64,000 bases of DNA from contig CALVYD010000001.1 in assembly GCA_944371995.1 (NCBI GenBank), positions 1 through 64,000 on the forward strand, read 5' to 3'. Origin of the DNA: an uncultured Bacilli bacterium. GTDB lineage: Bacteria > Bacillota_I > Bacilli_A > RF39 > UBA660. Of this stretch, positions 1 through 8,314 are shown in pieces. The position numbers were made by a program, and so were the translations under genes. The notes beneath the pieces were generated by a model. The model was given only the letters and a program-made list of their open reading frames with translations. It made no database searches and had not been told where the DNA came from. The first letter of the stretch is position 1. Each line of letters opens with the position of its first letter.

Positions 1-70
1 TTATTTGTTATCAACATTAAATCATATAAAAAGTTGCATTTAACTTTTCAAAATTGCATTTACTTTTTCA
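1..70 (-). mobile_element. possible end of an IS21-like insertion sequence (partial)
   Basis: Read on the minus strand, two near-identical copies of AAAAGTNAATGCAA follow each other with a short spacer, starting after a TG dinucleotide near position 70. Tandem terminal repeats next to a TG end are typical of IS21-family termini, and I recall A/T-rich repeats of this kind from Firmicutes copies. No istA or istB coding sequence is inside the window, so the call rests on the repeat alone. It could instead be a plain intergenic duplication. Confidence 0.3.
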
Positions 71-110
71 TCTCAGCTAAATCTTTTCCTTTGGTATTTT
101 TTTCTTTCAT
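60..110 (-). CDS. 16-codon ORF with ribosome-binding site, possibly the 5' stub of an interrupted gene
   Basis: A short reading frame begins MKEKNTKGKDL and stops after 16 codons. It has a GGAGAG Shine-Dalgarno sequence eight bases before its ATG, so it looks translatable. The last codons and the stop lie inside the repeats interpreted as an IS end. The simplest reading is that a gene downstream of rbfA was cut off after about 13 codons by an insertion. I do not recognise the remaining residues; in Bacillus truB follows rbfA, but this is not a TruB N-terminus. Confidence 0.35.
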   Translation of the reverse strand: MKEKNTKGKDLAEMKK

Positions 111-115
111 AATAA

Positions 116-155
116 AAATCTCTCCATTTCTTTTTATTTTATCATGGAAAGATTT
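116..155 (-). terminator. hairpin after rbfA, overlapping the next ribosome-binding site
   Basis: The arms 116-127 and 144-155 pair over 12 positions with one mismatch around a 16-base loop. On the minus strand the 3' arm runs into TTTTTATT, so it can terminate the rimP-rbfA operon. The same 3' arm contains the GGAGAG sequence of the small ORF at 60-110. Confidence 0.55.
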
Positions 156-173
156 CTATTTACACAGATTTAT

Positions 174-521
174 TTACAGACTCTCTTCATGAATCTTATC
201 AATAATTTTCTCAATATGTTCACCATACTCAATAGAAGTATCATAGATAAATTTTAATTCTGGAGTATGTCTAATATCAATACGTTCAGCAAGCTTACTA
301 CGTATAAAAGCACTAGCTCCCTCCAAAGCTTCTAAAACAGAAGCTCTTTTTGTATCATCAAGTATTGTAAAATATACCTTACAATAACTATAATCACTAC
401 TTGTATCACAATCGGTAATTGTTACAAATTTCAAATCTTCATCTCTGACTTCTTCCATCAAAATAATACTAATTTCTTGTTGTATCAAATGATTAAGTCT
501 TTCTATTTTAACATTTGCCAT
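174..521 (-). CDS. rbfA: ribosome-binding factor A
   Basis: This 115-residue protein matches RbfA in length and pattern: a single KH-type domain opening with MANVKIERLNHLIQQEIS and containing the family segment around RHTPELKFIYD near residue 85. RbfA binds the free 30S subunit and helps mature the 5' end of 16S rRNA, and it is needed for cold adaptation in model bacteria. It is the last gene of the rimP-nusA-ylxR-infB-rbfA operon, the standard bacterial order. An AGGAGG sequence precedes the ATG. A hairpin terminator follows. The truB and ribF genes usually found next are absent from the window edge. Confidence 0.95.
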   Translation of the reverse strand: MANVKIERLNHLIQQEISIILMEEVRDEDLKFVTITDCDTSSDYSYCKVYFTILDDTKRASVLEALEGASAFIRSKLAERIDIRHTPELKFIYDTSIEYGEHIEKIIDKIHEESL

Positions 522-585
522 AATAGTTTCCTCCTATCTGGTAACATCCATATTTTATTAAAATAAACAGTATTGTCTATAAATA

Positions 586-2721
586 TTATCTTTTAATTTC
601 TACTAAATCGTAAATTTCAATGATGTCTCCTTCTTTATAATCTTGACAATTTTCTAAAGTAATACCACAATCCATCCCTTTAGTAACTTCTTTTACTTGA
701 TCTTTTTCATGTTGCAATGTATTAACAGCACCATTATAAACAACGACATCATCACGAATAATACGAGCTTTTTCATTATTTCTAACAACACCAGTAACAA
801 CATGACATCCAGCTATAAGCCCTACTTTTGAGAACTTAAAGATTTGACGAACTTCAAGTTTACCAGTTACTTTTTCTTCATACTCTGGATCAAGCATACC
901 TTTCATAGCATCTTCCATATCTTCTACTACTTTATAAATAATATCATAAGTTCTAATTTCTACACCATATTGTTTAGCATCATCCATAGCTTGATTATTA
1001 GCTCGAACATTAAAACCTATAATAATAGCATCACTAGCTCTTGCTAAAACAATATCACTTTCAGTAATACCACCAACAGCACCACGAATAATATTAATTT
1101 TAACGCCCTCAACATCAATTTTCTCTAATGCACCACGGACAGCTTCCAAACTACCATTAACATCTGCCTTTAGTACAACATTAATTTCTTTAACACCCTC
1201 TTGAATACGACCAAATAAATCATCTAAAGACATACCACTAAAATTAGTATCCGCATCTCTTGCTCTTAAACTTCTCTCATCTGCAATATGCTTAGCTTGT
1301 TTCTCAGATTCAAAAGCCATAAACTTATCTCCTGCATTAGGAACATCACTAAGACCAGTCACCTCTACAGGTGTAGATGGAGTTGCTTCTACAATATTCT
1401 GACCTAAATCATTCTTTAAAGTACGAACCTTTCCATAAATAGTACCAACAACAATAGGATCACCTAAACGTAACGTACCATTTTGAATAAGTAAGGTAGC
1501 AACAGAACCAACTTTACTATTTTTCTTAGACTCAATAACAACACCTGTTGCATAACGTGATGGATTTGCTTTATATTCTTGCATTTCAGCAACTAATAAA
1601 ATATTTTCTAATAATTCATTAATACCTTCTCCTGTAGCAGCAGAAATCTTATTAACGATAATGTCTCCTCCCCATTCTTCTGGAGTAAGACCATTCTCAA
1701 CTAAACCAGTCATGACACGCTCAACATTAGCTTCAGGTTTATCAATCTTATTAATTGCAACAATAATTGGTACACCAGCAGCTTTAGCATGATCAATTGC
1801 TTCTTTTGTCTGTGGCATAACACCATCATCAGCTGCTACGATAATAATAACAATATCTGTAATAGACGCACCACGTGCTCTCATCTCAGTAAAAGCAGCA
1901 TGTCCTGGAGTATCAATAAAAGTAATCTTCTTGCCATTACAAGTAACAGAATAAGCACCAATAGCCTGTGTAATTCCTCCTGCTTCTCCAACTGCAACAT
2001 TACTCTTACGAATAGCATCAAGTAATGTAGTCTTACCATGATCAACATGACCCATGATAGTTACAACAGGTGGACGCTCTACTAAATCTTCTTCCTTATC
2101 TTCAATCTCAAAATTTTCAAAATTAGAAATATCAGCAGTTTCTTCTTTCTTTAATATTTTATTATAATCAGCAACTAATACTTCAGCAGTTTCAAAATCA
2201 ACAGACTGATTAACATTAGCCATAACTCCTAATCCCATAAGCTTTTTAACTAATTCCACTGCTGCAACATCAAGCATAGTAGCAAGCTCTGATACAGTCA
2301 TACCATCTTTATATAAGATAACATTATCATCTTGTACAGCTTCATTCTTTTGTAATTTTTCACGATGCTTATAAATTTTCTTTCTCTCTTTAAAGAAGTC
2401 TGATTTTTTATTATCATTTTTCTTTTGAGACTTAGGTTTTACTTTTTCAAAAGAAGTAGAATTATCTAAATCAATCTTAGTATTCATAGCCAACTCTTCT
2501 GCTTTATCATAAACTTCTTCTTCATAAAGTCTAGACTCTAAATCCTCAATATCACCTTCAACATAATCTTCTTGATCTTGAATTTCATTGTCAAGTAAAA
2601 TAATATCAGTCTCATCTAAAACAGTACTTTCATCTTTATAATTAATTCCAATCTTATCACATAAAGCTTTAATCTCTTCTACTGTTTTTCCTACATCTAA
2701 AGCATAATCTTCAATATTCAT
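586..2721 (-). CDS. infB: translation initiation factor IF-2
   Basis: About 711 residues. The order is a lysine-rich, charged N-terminal region, an IF-2N segment ([12 protein letters not shown] near the start and a second around [11 protein letters not shown]), then the GTPase domain with G1 GHVDHGKTT near residue 225, G3 DTPGH and G4 NKID, followed by the C-terminal beta-barrel domains that bind fMet-tRNA. It delivers initiator tRNA to the 30S subunit. The start chosen is the ATG nine bases after GGAGGTG; the ATG six codons upstream lies inside that Shine-Dalgarno sequence. The N-terminal linker is short compared with enterobacterial IF-2, as is normal for Bacilli. It lies just downstream of rnpM/ylxR in the nusA operon. 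Confidence 0.97.
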   Translation of the reverse strand: MNIEDYALDVGKTVEEIKALCDKIGINYKDESTVLDETDIILLDNEIQDQEDYVEGDIEDLESRLYEEEVYDKAEELAMNTKIDLDNSTSFEKVKPKSQKKNDNKKSDFFKERKKIYKHREKLQKNEAVQDDNVILYKDGMTVSELATMLDVAAVELVKKLMGLGVMANVNQSVDFETAEVLVADYNKILKKEETADISNFENFEIEDKEEDLVERPPVVTIMGHVDHGKTTLLDAIRKSNVAVGEAGGITQAIGAYSVTCNGKKITFIDTPGHAAFTEMRARGASITDIVIIIVAADDGVMPQTKEAIDHAKAAGVPIIVAINKIDKPEANVERVMTGLVENGLTPEEWGGDIIVNKISAATGEGINELLENILLVAEMQEYKANPSRYATGVVIESKKNSKVGSVATLLIQNGTLRLGDPIVVGTIYGKVRTLKNDLGQNIVEATPSTPVEVTGLSDVPNAGDKFMAFESEKQAKHIADERSLRARDADTNFSGMSLDDLFGRIQEGVKEINVVLKADVNGSLEAVRGALEKIDVEGVKINIIRGAVGGITESDIVLARASDAIIIGFNVRANNQAMDDAKQYGVEIRTYDIIYKVVEDMEDAMKGMLDPEYEEKVTGKLEVRQIFKFSKVGLIAGCHVVTGVVRNNEKARIIRDDVVVYNGAVNTLQHEKDQVKEVTKGMDCGITLENCQDYKEGDIIEIYDLVEIKR

Positions 2722-2740
2722 GATTACCTTCACCTCCATT

Positions 2741-3004
2741 TTATTTTTCTAATACATTTTTTATTTCCTCATACACACTATCATCTATACTACATTCTAA
2801 GTGTCTTTCTAAAACTTTTTTCTTTCTTGCTTGTTCTAATACTTGAACATCTCTTTTAATATATGCACCTCGACCATTCATCTTTCCACCTTCATCAATC
2901 ATAACATTGCCTTCTGGTGTACGAACAATACGAAGTAATTCTTGTTTAGGTAATTTTTCTTTTGTAACAACACAAGTTCTTAAAGGTATTTTTCTAACTT
3001 TCAT
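2741..3004 (-). CDS. rnpM: YlxR-family RNA-binding protein (RNase P modulator RnpM)
   Basis: The 87-residue product has the YlxR signature: RKIPLRTCVVTKEKLPKQEL at the start, then LLRIVRTPEG and GGKMNGRGAYI. This fold binds RNA; the Bacillus homologue, encoded between nusA and infB, has been linked to RNase P and renamed RnpM. The position here is the same, downstream of nusA and two bases before infB. Many homologues are followed by a ribosomal L7Ae-like gene (ylxQ), which is missing here. The family call is secure; the RNase P role is carried over from Bacillus. Confidence 0.9.
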   Translation of the reverse strand: MKVRKIPLRTCVVTKEKLPKQELLRIVRTPEGNVMIDEGGKMNGRGAYIKRDVQVLEQARKKKVLERHLECSIDDSVYEEIKNVLEK

Positions 3005-3023
3005 AAAACCTCCTTAAAAACAA

Positions 3024-4196
3024 TTATCTAAAGTTAATGCCAGCTTCTCTAGCTTGTTCTGTAGTCTTAATATCAATCTTATAGTGCGTAAGTTTACTAG
3101 CAAGACGAGCATTTTGTCCTTTCTTACCAATAGCTAAAGAGAAATTATCTCCATCAGCAATAACCATAGCTTCCTGTTTTTTAGGATCAGTAATACATAC
3201 TGTTAAATCTTTTGCAGGACTTAAAGCATTCTCAATAAAGATAGCTGGATCCTTATCATATTTAACAACATCTAACTTTTCTCCATGTAACTCTTCAATA
3301 ATACGAGCAATTCTACTACCCTTCTCACCAATACATGCACCAATTGGATCAATATTAGAATACTCTGAATAAACAGCAACTTTACTTCTATTTCCAGGAT
3401 CTCTTGCTACGCTATATAACATAATAGTTCCATCAGCAAGTTCAGGAATCTCAAGTTCAAAAAGTCTCTTAACAAATCCATAATGACTACGACTTAATAA
3501 AATAAGTAAGTTTTTACCATTATTATCTACTTTAGTAACATATACTTTAATTTGAGAACCCATTTCTATCTTCTCACCAGGAATAATATCTTTCTTAGGT
3601 AAAATACCATTAGTACGACCTAAATCAATAAAGTAATTATCTGTATCCTCTAATGCTACAGTACCAATTAAAAGTTCATCTTGTTTATCTCCGAACTCTT
3701 CCATAATACTATTTCTCTCAGCTTCACGAATCTTTTGAATAACAACTTGTTTAGCAGTAGATGCTGCAACACGTCCAAAATCTTTTGGAGTAACTTCTTT
3801 ATCAATAGTATCTCCAACTTCTAAAGTTTTATCGATTTTTTTAGCTTCGCTTACTTTAATTTCAGTCTCAGGATTAAAGTAACTTACAGGAGCTTCTTCT
3901 TCCTCCTCACCTTCTACTTCTTCCTCTTCATCATCTTCATCAGTATAATGTTCAAATAAATAATCTTCATATTCTTCTTTTGTCATTTTATCATCAGGAA
4001 CAACTGTTAAATAAGAATAAACTTTAATTTCTCCAGTAACTCGATCAAACAATACTTTTACATTAGTCTTAGAATTAAAATTTTTCTTATAAGCAGAAGT
4101 AAGAGCTAATTCCATAGCATCATATACTACTTCTGGATCAATATTTTTTTCTTTAACAATATTATTTAATGCTTTTAAAAACTCTTTACCATTCAT
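3024..4196 (-). CDS. nusA: transcription termination/antitermination factor NusA
   Basis: The 390-residue protein has the NusA order: an N-terminal RNA-polymerase-binding domain (residues 1 to about 125), an S1 domain (about 160-225, beginning around LLIGTVALEDTDNYFIDLG) and two KH domains with GACIGEKGSRI and FSLAIGKKGQNARLA. It modulates pausing, termination and antitermination. It is slightly longer than Bacillus NusA (371) because of an Asp/Glu-rich insertion (DEDDEEEEVEGEEEEEAP) at about residues 88-105 in the N-terminal domain. It follows rimP with a one-base gap. Confidence 0.96.
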   Translation of the reverse strand: MNGKEFLKALNNIVKEKNIDPEVVYDAMELALTSAYKKNFNSKTNVKVLFDRVTGEIKVYSYLTVVPDDKMTKEEYEDYLFEHYTDEDDEEEEVEGEEEEEAPVSYFNPETEIKVSEAKKIDKTLEVGDTIDKEVTPKDFGRVAASTAKQVVIQKIREAERNSIMEEFGDKQDELLIGTVALEDTDNYFIDLGRTNGILPKKDIIPGEKIEMGSQIKVYVTKVDNNGKNLLILLSRSHYGFVKRLFELEIPELADGTIMLYSVARDPGNRSKVAVYSEYSNIDPIGACIGEKGSRIARIIEELHGEKLDVVKYDKDPAIFIENALSPAKDLTVCITDPKKQEAMVIADGDNFSLAIGKKGQNARLASKLTHYKIDIKTTEQAREAGINFR

Positions 4197-4197
4197 A

Positions 4198-4452
4198 TTA
4201 ATCTTCTCCCTTCTCTTTAGAATAAATATCTACTTCATAAATATCATCATCTAATACATTATTTTTATCTATTATTTGGTTAATAACTCTAGAAGCCTCC
4301 GTAATTAGATTTAAATCAATAATACCAACATTACTATCTAAGACAATATTTAATATCTTCTTTCCTTCCTCTACAGATACAAAAACATCATCAATATAGA
4401 CTTGAAACTCACCTAAATGATCACTCACCAAATCAATTATTTTCTCTTTCAT
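4198..4452 (-). CDS. rimP: RimP-like ribosome maturation protein, N-terminal domain only
   Basis: First gene of the nusA operon, the position of rimP. The 84 residues fit the N-terminal alpha/beta domain of RimP (VFVSVEEGKKILNIVLDSNVGIIDLNLITEASRVINQIID, split here as VFVSVEEGKK then ILNIVLDSNVGI and so on), but the usual 150-residue protein continues through a conserved SPG motif into an SH3-like C-terminal domain. Here the frame ends at IYEVDIYSKEKGED, just where that motif would be, and nusA starts one base later. The identity therefore rests on position plus half a domain. It may be a reduced but working version or a degenerate one. Confidence 0.7.
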   Translation of the reverse strand: MKEKIIDLVSDHLGEFQVYIDDVFVSVEEGKKILNIVLDSNVGIIDLNLITEASRVINQIIDKNNVLDDDIYEVDIYSKEKGED

Positions 4453-4470
4453 ACTTCACCTCCTAGAAAT

Positions 4471-4502
4471 AATAAGGAGCGGGACAAATTTCTTCCCACT
4501 CC
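4471..4502 (-). promoter_or_regulatory. leader hairpin upstream of rimP
   Basis: In the short leader of the rimP operon an 11-bp stem (4472-4482 with 4492-4502, one G-T pair) is followed on the minus strand by ATTATTT and then the AGGAGGTGA ribosome site. It may be an attenuator or an mRNA-stability element for the nusA-infB operon. Confidence 0.5.
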
Positions 4503-4513
4503 TTTCTGTACAT

Positions 4514-4541
4514 AGTATAACATACTTTTTGTAAAATACAA
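4514..4541 (-). promoter_or_regulatory. promoter of the rimP-rbfA operon
   Basis: On the minus strand a TATACT -10 hexamer (4514-4519) lies 16 bases from a partial -35 TTGTAT (4536-4541). The inferred start of transcription is near 4507, just before the leader hairpin. Confidence 0.5.
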
Positions 4542-4636
4542 ACAAATATCTTTAATTTTAGTCACTTTTATGCTATTCTTGAAGAAGGAATTACCTAATA
4601 ATAATTTACAATTTATAAGAAAGGAAGAATTATATT

Positions 4637-5332
4637 ATGAATAAGTTTAAAAAAAATGAACTAATAAATATTAAAGGAGTAATTATTGGTATTATATTAT
4701 TTCTTTTATACTATTTTAGCGCATATTTACAATTAATCCCAATATTTTTATTTAACATTAAAACAATTACCGGATCAACTCAAGTACTATTATCTCTGTT
4801 TTCTAATACAATCATATTAATAATCCTAATCATTATATTTAGAAAACAATTAATTCATGAATGGAAAATATTTAAGGAAAAATTTTTAGAAAATATTGAT
4901 ACCGGAATAAAATATTGGATTATAGGATTACTCATAATGATGGTATCTAATACGATTCTTACTTTTATTTTAAATATGGGACAAGCTACAAATGAACAAA
5001 AAGTACAACAATTAATTTCTTACTTACCATGGATAATGGTAATAAATGCTGGCATCATCGCTCCATGTGTAGAAGAAATTATATTTAGAAAATGTTACAA
5101 AAACGCATTCCCTAATAAATGGTTATTTATTGGTTTATCTAGTTTAGTATTTGGTTCATTACACGTAATAACAAGTATGACATCCCTTATGGATTTATTA
5201 TTTATTATACCATATGGAAGTCTAGGAGCAGCATTTGCCATAATGTATCAAAAAACAGACACAATATACACATCAATGTTAATGCATATGCTTCATAATA
5301 CAATATTAATAATATTATCAATTATCACATAA
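4637..5332 (+). CDS. CPBP-family intramembrane metalloprotease (CAAX/Abi)
   Basis: A 231-residue protein with about six hydrophobic segments. It carries the CPBP motifs in order: EEIIFRKCYKN (motif 1, Glu-Glu and Arg) at about residue 147, FGSLHV (motif 2 His) at about 176, and HMLHNT (motif 3) near the C-terminus. These residues form the metal-binding active site in the Rce1/CPBP fold. Bacterial members are linked to bacteriocin immunity, protein processing or surface display, and nothing nearby fixes the substrate. It is transcribed alone, divergent from the rimP operon, and shares a bidirectional terminator with the convergent gene at 5356. Confidence 0.85.
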   Translation: MNKFKKNELINIKGVIIGIILFLLYYFSAYLQLIPIFLFNIKTITGSTQVLLSLFSNTIILIILIIIFRKQLIHEWKIFKEKFLENIDTGIKYWIIGLLIMMVSNTILTFILNMGQATNEQKVQQLISYLPWIMVINAGIIAPCVEEIIFRKCYKNAFPNKWLFIGLSSLVFGSLHVITSMTSLMDLLFIIPYGSLGAAFAIMYQKTDTIYTSMLMHMLHNTILIILSIIT

Positions 5333-5357
5333 AAAAATCGCTATCAAGCGATTTTTT
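5332..5357. terminator. bidirectional intrinsic terminator
   Basis: Perfect 10-bp stem AAAAAATCGC/GCGATTTTTT with a 6-base loop between convergent genes. Each strand ends in a run of T. Confidence 0.85.
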
Positions 5358-5994
5358 AAATTTCTAAGCCCGGCTTCGTATTAACATCAAAGAATGTTAA
5401 TAACAGACAAATAATACCTTGAAGAAGAAGTGTTGAAAAATATGATGTCCAATAATTATCAAATACTAACAGATTCATATAAAGCAATGTATAGAATAAA
5501 TAAAAAACAACAAAAGCAAACATATAAGTTAAATAAATTAAAATAAATGAACCCGTAGTATTTACTAATAAAAATTGATAAATAGTCAAGTTAACAAACT
5601 GACTAACAACATACCCGCAAAACTCACCACTAATATCATAAAAATTAAAACTTTTACCTATTACAAAGCTCATAATAATACTAAACAATACTAATAATAA
5701 TCCAGACATAGCAATACTAACAACAGATTTCGCATAGCCATATTTCTTAGTAATATAATTAGTAACAAAATATATCACTGGTAATATAAAAATAGAATAT
5801 GTCAAAGTTATATTATCAAAAGAGAAGGTATAATCTTTTAAAGAATGAGCAAGTATTACTATAGTAGATAACAATAAAACATATACCCACCATCCATCTT
5901 GTTCAACTTCAAGAACTTCTTTTTGTTCTTTAGTATATCTTTTTGGTACACTTCTTCCTCTTCGTTTAACTTTTCTTATATTTTCATCAGTCAT
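5356..5994 (-). CDS. VUT/YhhQ-like membrane protein (possible queuosine-precursor transporter)
   Basis: The 212 residues begin with a basic cytoplasmic stretch (KVKRRGRSVPKRYTK) followed by about six membrane segments. The segment SIFILPVIYFVTNYITKKYGYAKS resembles, when read in pieces, the VUT motif: a helix, then T-N-Y-I-T-K-K-Y-G-Y, the place of T/D-x-x-T-E-x-Y-G-Y in queuosine-precursor transporters. A later helix with GYVVSQFVNLTIYQF also fits. Key acidic residues of the family motif are replaced here, so transport of queuosine precursors is uncertain. It stands alone and converges on the CPBP gene. Confidence 0.5.
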   Translation of the reverse strand: MTDENIRKVKRRGRSVPKRYTKEQKEVLEVEQDGWWVYVLLLSTIVILAHSLKDYTFSFDNITLTYSIFILPVIYFVTNYITKKYGYAKSVVSIAMSGLLLVLFSIIMSFVIGKSFNFYDISGEFCGYVVSQFVNLTIYQFLLVNTTGSFILIYLTYMFAFVVFYLFYTLLYMNLLVFDNYWTSYFSTLLLQGIICLLLTFFDVNTKPGLEI

Positions 5995-6117
5995 ACTATC
6001 CTACCCTTCCTATTATGAAATCATTGTATCATAATTTTAAAAAGATGAGAAGTAGTTAATTAAATTTTTAACAAAGGAAAAATATGATATACTTGCATTA
6101 AGAAATGGAAGGGAAAT

Positions 6118-6672
6118 ATGGATATAGAAACAATAAAAGGAGAGCTAAAAAAATCTCTCTCGCCAAAAAGATATAATCATAGTATATTAGTCGCCGAAGA
6201 AGCAAAGTCTTTAGCAAAACATTATCATATAAATGAAGATAAAGCATACCTAGCAGGATTAATTCATGATGTTGCAAAAGAATTAACAGAAGAAGAAAAT
6301 ATTTATTGGATAGAAAAAGGAAAATTATCGAAAAACTTAGAAAATAAAGAAAACATAAATATTAAACATGCCGATATTGGAGCCGTAATAGCAAAAGAAA
6401 AATATAATTTAGATGACGATATTTGCAATGCTATAAAATACCATACAATAGGAAATAAAAATATGGATTTACTAGCAAAAATTATTTACATAGCTGATAA
6501 AATCGGTAGAGAAAAAATACCAGAAGCATTAAAACCAGTAAAAGAACTAGCCTATCAAAATATAAATAAAGCTCTACTCTATTGTCTAGAAAAACAAAAA
6601 ATAAGACTAAAAGAAAAAGGTATCAAAATACATGATGATACAGAAGAATTGTTAAAAGAATTACAAAAATAG
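6118..6672 (+). CDS. yqeK: HD-domain phosphohydrolase YqeK (symmetrical Ap4A hydrolase)
   Basis: 184 residues with the HD-domain pattern of YqeK: RYNHSILVAEEAKSLAKHY (His), LIHDVAKEL (the HD pair) near residue 50, and a C-terminal D in IIYIADKI. YqeK enzymes split diadenosine tetraphosphate symmetrically to ADP. In Bacillus the gene lies between nadD and rsfS, but here those neighbours are missing and yqeK stands alone, followed by the unknown gene at 6745. The length is normal. Family assignment is good; the substrate is taken from the family. Confidence 0.85.
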   Translation: MDIETIKGELKKSLSPKRYNHSILVAEEAKSLAKHYHINEDKAYLAGLIHDVAKELTEEENIYWIEKGKLSKNLENKENINIKHADIGAVIAKEKYNLDDDICNAIKYHTIGNKNMDLLAKIIYIADKIGREKIPEALKPVKELAYQNINKALLYCLEKQKIRLKEKGIKIHDDTEELLKELQK

Positions 6673-6744
6673 ACTAGCAACCTTTTCTTTTAAACTGATA
6701 TAATCTATAATACTTCATAAACAGCGGAAAGAGGTAAATAATCA

Positions 6745-7986
6745 ATGACAACAAAATTTATAGAGCAAGTTATTTATGCCCAAGAAATACTAGAAGATAT
6801 GAATAAGACATTAATATCTTATTACACGTCGCAATATGGTAAAAAAAATAAAGAACTGATAGAACACAGAATAAATCATACTTTCTACTTAATGAGTTCT
6901 ACACCAGATTTAGTATATGAAGAACTAAAAGATTTTAATAATCATTTTAAAAGTCAAATACAATATGATAACATGATTACAGAATATTTAGATTACATAA
7001 AAATTAATAAAGAATTAGAAAAAATGAAAATAATGAACATAAGAAGATTATTATGTAAAGAATATGGAATCTCTAAAGCAGTATTAAATAAAAAAGATAT
7101 ACCTATTGAAGAATTATCTTTAAGTAGCTACTCTAGCGATGTAATTAACATATTAAATAGTCCATATACGCTCGATGATATGAAAAATCAAATACACAAA
7201 TCACAGCAAAAATATTTTTCGCAATGCAGCAATTTAGGATGCAAGCCCATAACGGATACTCATATTATCGATTCAATATTAGATAAAATGAAAAAAATAG
7301 AAACAGAATATCAAATATCCTTACTAAAGAAAACATTATGGGGACAAAGACTATTTAGATACTTTACAAAAAATAATGGTATTAGTGAAAACGATCTAAA
7401 ATTGACAAACCTAGAAGATTTATTATACAGAATGTTACAACAAGATATCTTTTTACAAAATGGACAAATGCAATGTGTACATTTCTACATTGAAGAAAAT
7501 AATATAGAGACAATAAATAATTGGATTATATCTCCTATATTAGAAAATAAAGGACTTGATCTAAATCATAATTTCTATCATGAAATAAGGCACGCTGTCG
7601 AAAACGGAGGTATTGACTATAATGTAATTAATGAACTAAGAACTGATAAACATGCTTATGAAGATAAACATATTTTACCACAACTATTTGATAATAATGG
7701 AGAATGTCAATCTGTGTATCTTTCTATATTACCTTTATCAGGTGACTTGTTTAATACATTTGAAGGCTTTTTTGATAAAATCGCAATCAATAATGACACC
7801 GAGAAATTAGAAAGTGTAGTAAGTAAAGACACTCTAACAGAATATAATAATATGCTAAACAATATACTTTCGTTAATGATTAATCCAAATGTTCCTAATA
7901 TATATTTAGAAATAAATAGCAAACCATATAAAGAAAAATGTGACCAGATATCAAAATCTTTACAAAAACATTTACATAAAAAATAG
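6745..7986 (+). CDS. unknown protein with an HExxH zincin-type motif
   Basis: I do not recognise the family of this 413-residue protein. No signal peptide or membrane segment is visible, so it should be cytosolic. The N-terminal two thirds are charged and helical. Near the C-terminal third is HEIRH (residues 279-283) followed by INELRTDKHAYE with Glu297. An HExxH motif with a Glu about 14 residues after it is the zinc site layout of gluzincin-like metallopeptidases. One short motif is weak evidence. An AGAGGT ribosome site precedes the ATG, and a strong hairpin terminator follows. Confidence 0.6.
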   Translation: MTTKFIEQVIYAQEILEDMNKTLISYYTSQYGKKNKELIEHRINHTFYLMSSTPDLVYEELKDFNNHFKSQIQYDNMITEYLDYIKINKELEKMKIMNIRRLLCKEYGISKAVLNKKDIPIEELSLSSYSSDVINILNSPYTLDDMKNQIHKSQQKYFSQCSNLGCKPITDTHIIDSILDKMKKIETEYQISLLKKTLWGQRLFRYFTKNNGISENDLKLTNLEDLLYRMLQQDIFLQNGQMQCVHFYIEENNIETINNWIISPILENKGLDLNHNFYHEIRHAVENGGIDYNVINELRTDKHAYEDKHILPQLFDNNGECQSVYLSILPLSGDLFNTFEGFFDKIAINNDTEKLESVVSKDTLTEYNNMLNNILSLMINPNVPNIYLEINSKPYKEKCDQISKSLQKHLHKK

Positions 7987-8019
7987 CTAAACTACAATTG
8001 CACTTAAAAATGCATTATA

Positions 8020-8050
8020 AAAAACTCATACCAAACAGTATGAGTTTTAA
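8020..8050. terminator. bidirectional intrinsic terminator
   Basis: A stem of AAACTCATAC with GTATGAGTTT and flanking A/T runs lies between the zincin-like gene and the oppositely oriented tRNA-Gly, so it can end both transcripts. Confidence 0.75.
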
Positions 8051-8059
8051 TTGCTCTTA

Positions 8060-8134
8060 TGGAGCGGATGAGGGAAATCGAATCCCCGTCACAGCCTTGG
8101 CAAGGCCGTATTCTAACCACTAAACTACATCCGC
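8060..8134 (-). tRNA. tRNA-Gly (anticodon GCC)
   Basis: Full cloverleaf on the minus strand. The acceptor GCGGATG pairs with CATCCGC, the anticodon loop is TTGCCAA, and the T-loop is TTCGATT. The discriminator is T and CCA is encoded. It is 180 bases from the gene at 8315 and faces away from it. Confidence 0.95.
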
Positions 8135-8145
8135 ATGGAGCGTAT

Positions 8146-8217
8146 AGAGAAGAAGTCGAATAACTTTTCTCATACCAATAAGTTAGGTAGTAATAACTAC
8201 TAACTAATAAAATTATA
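8146..8217 (-). promoter_or_regulatory. probable tRNA-Gly promoter and hairpin-containing leader
   Basis: A TATAAT hexamer on the minus strand at 8212-8217 would start a transcript near 8205 that reads into tRNA-Gly. The leader can form an AGTTAG/CTAACT-type hairpin (about 8181-8206) and a second GAGAA/TTCTC hairpin (about 8146-8172). No good -35 box is visible. Confidence 0.35.
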
Positions 8218-8314
8218 TCACAACATTTACATTTTGAAACAAAAAATGCCCAATTTTACACTAAAATTATGAATTTCTTTAAGAATGTGTTATAATTGTA
8301 TCAGGAGGTAGAAA

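Noticed and set aside
844-2025. Plus-strand reading frames inside infB
   Set aside because: They are low-complexity shadows (Ser/Ile/Asn-rich) of the antisense strand of infB, with no ribosome sites.
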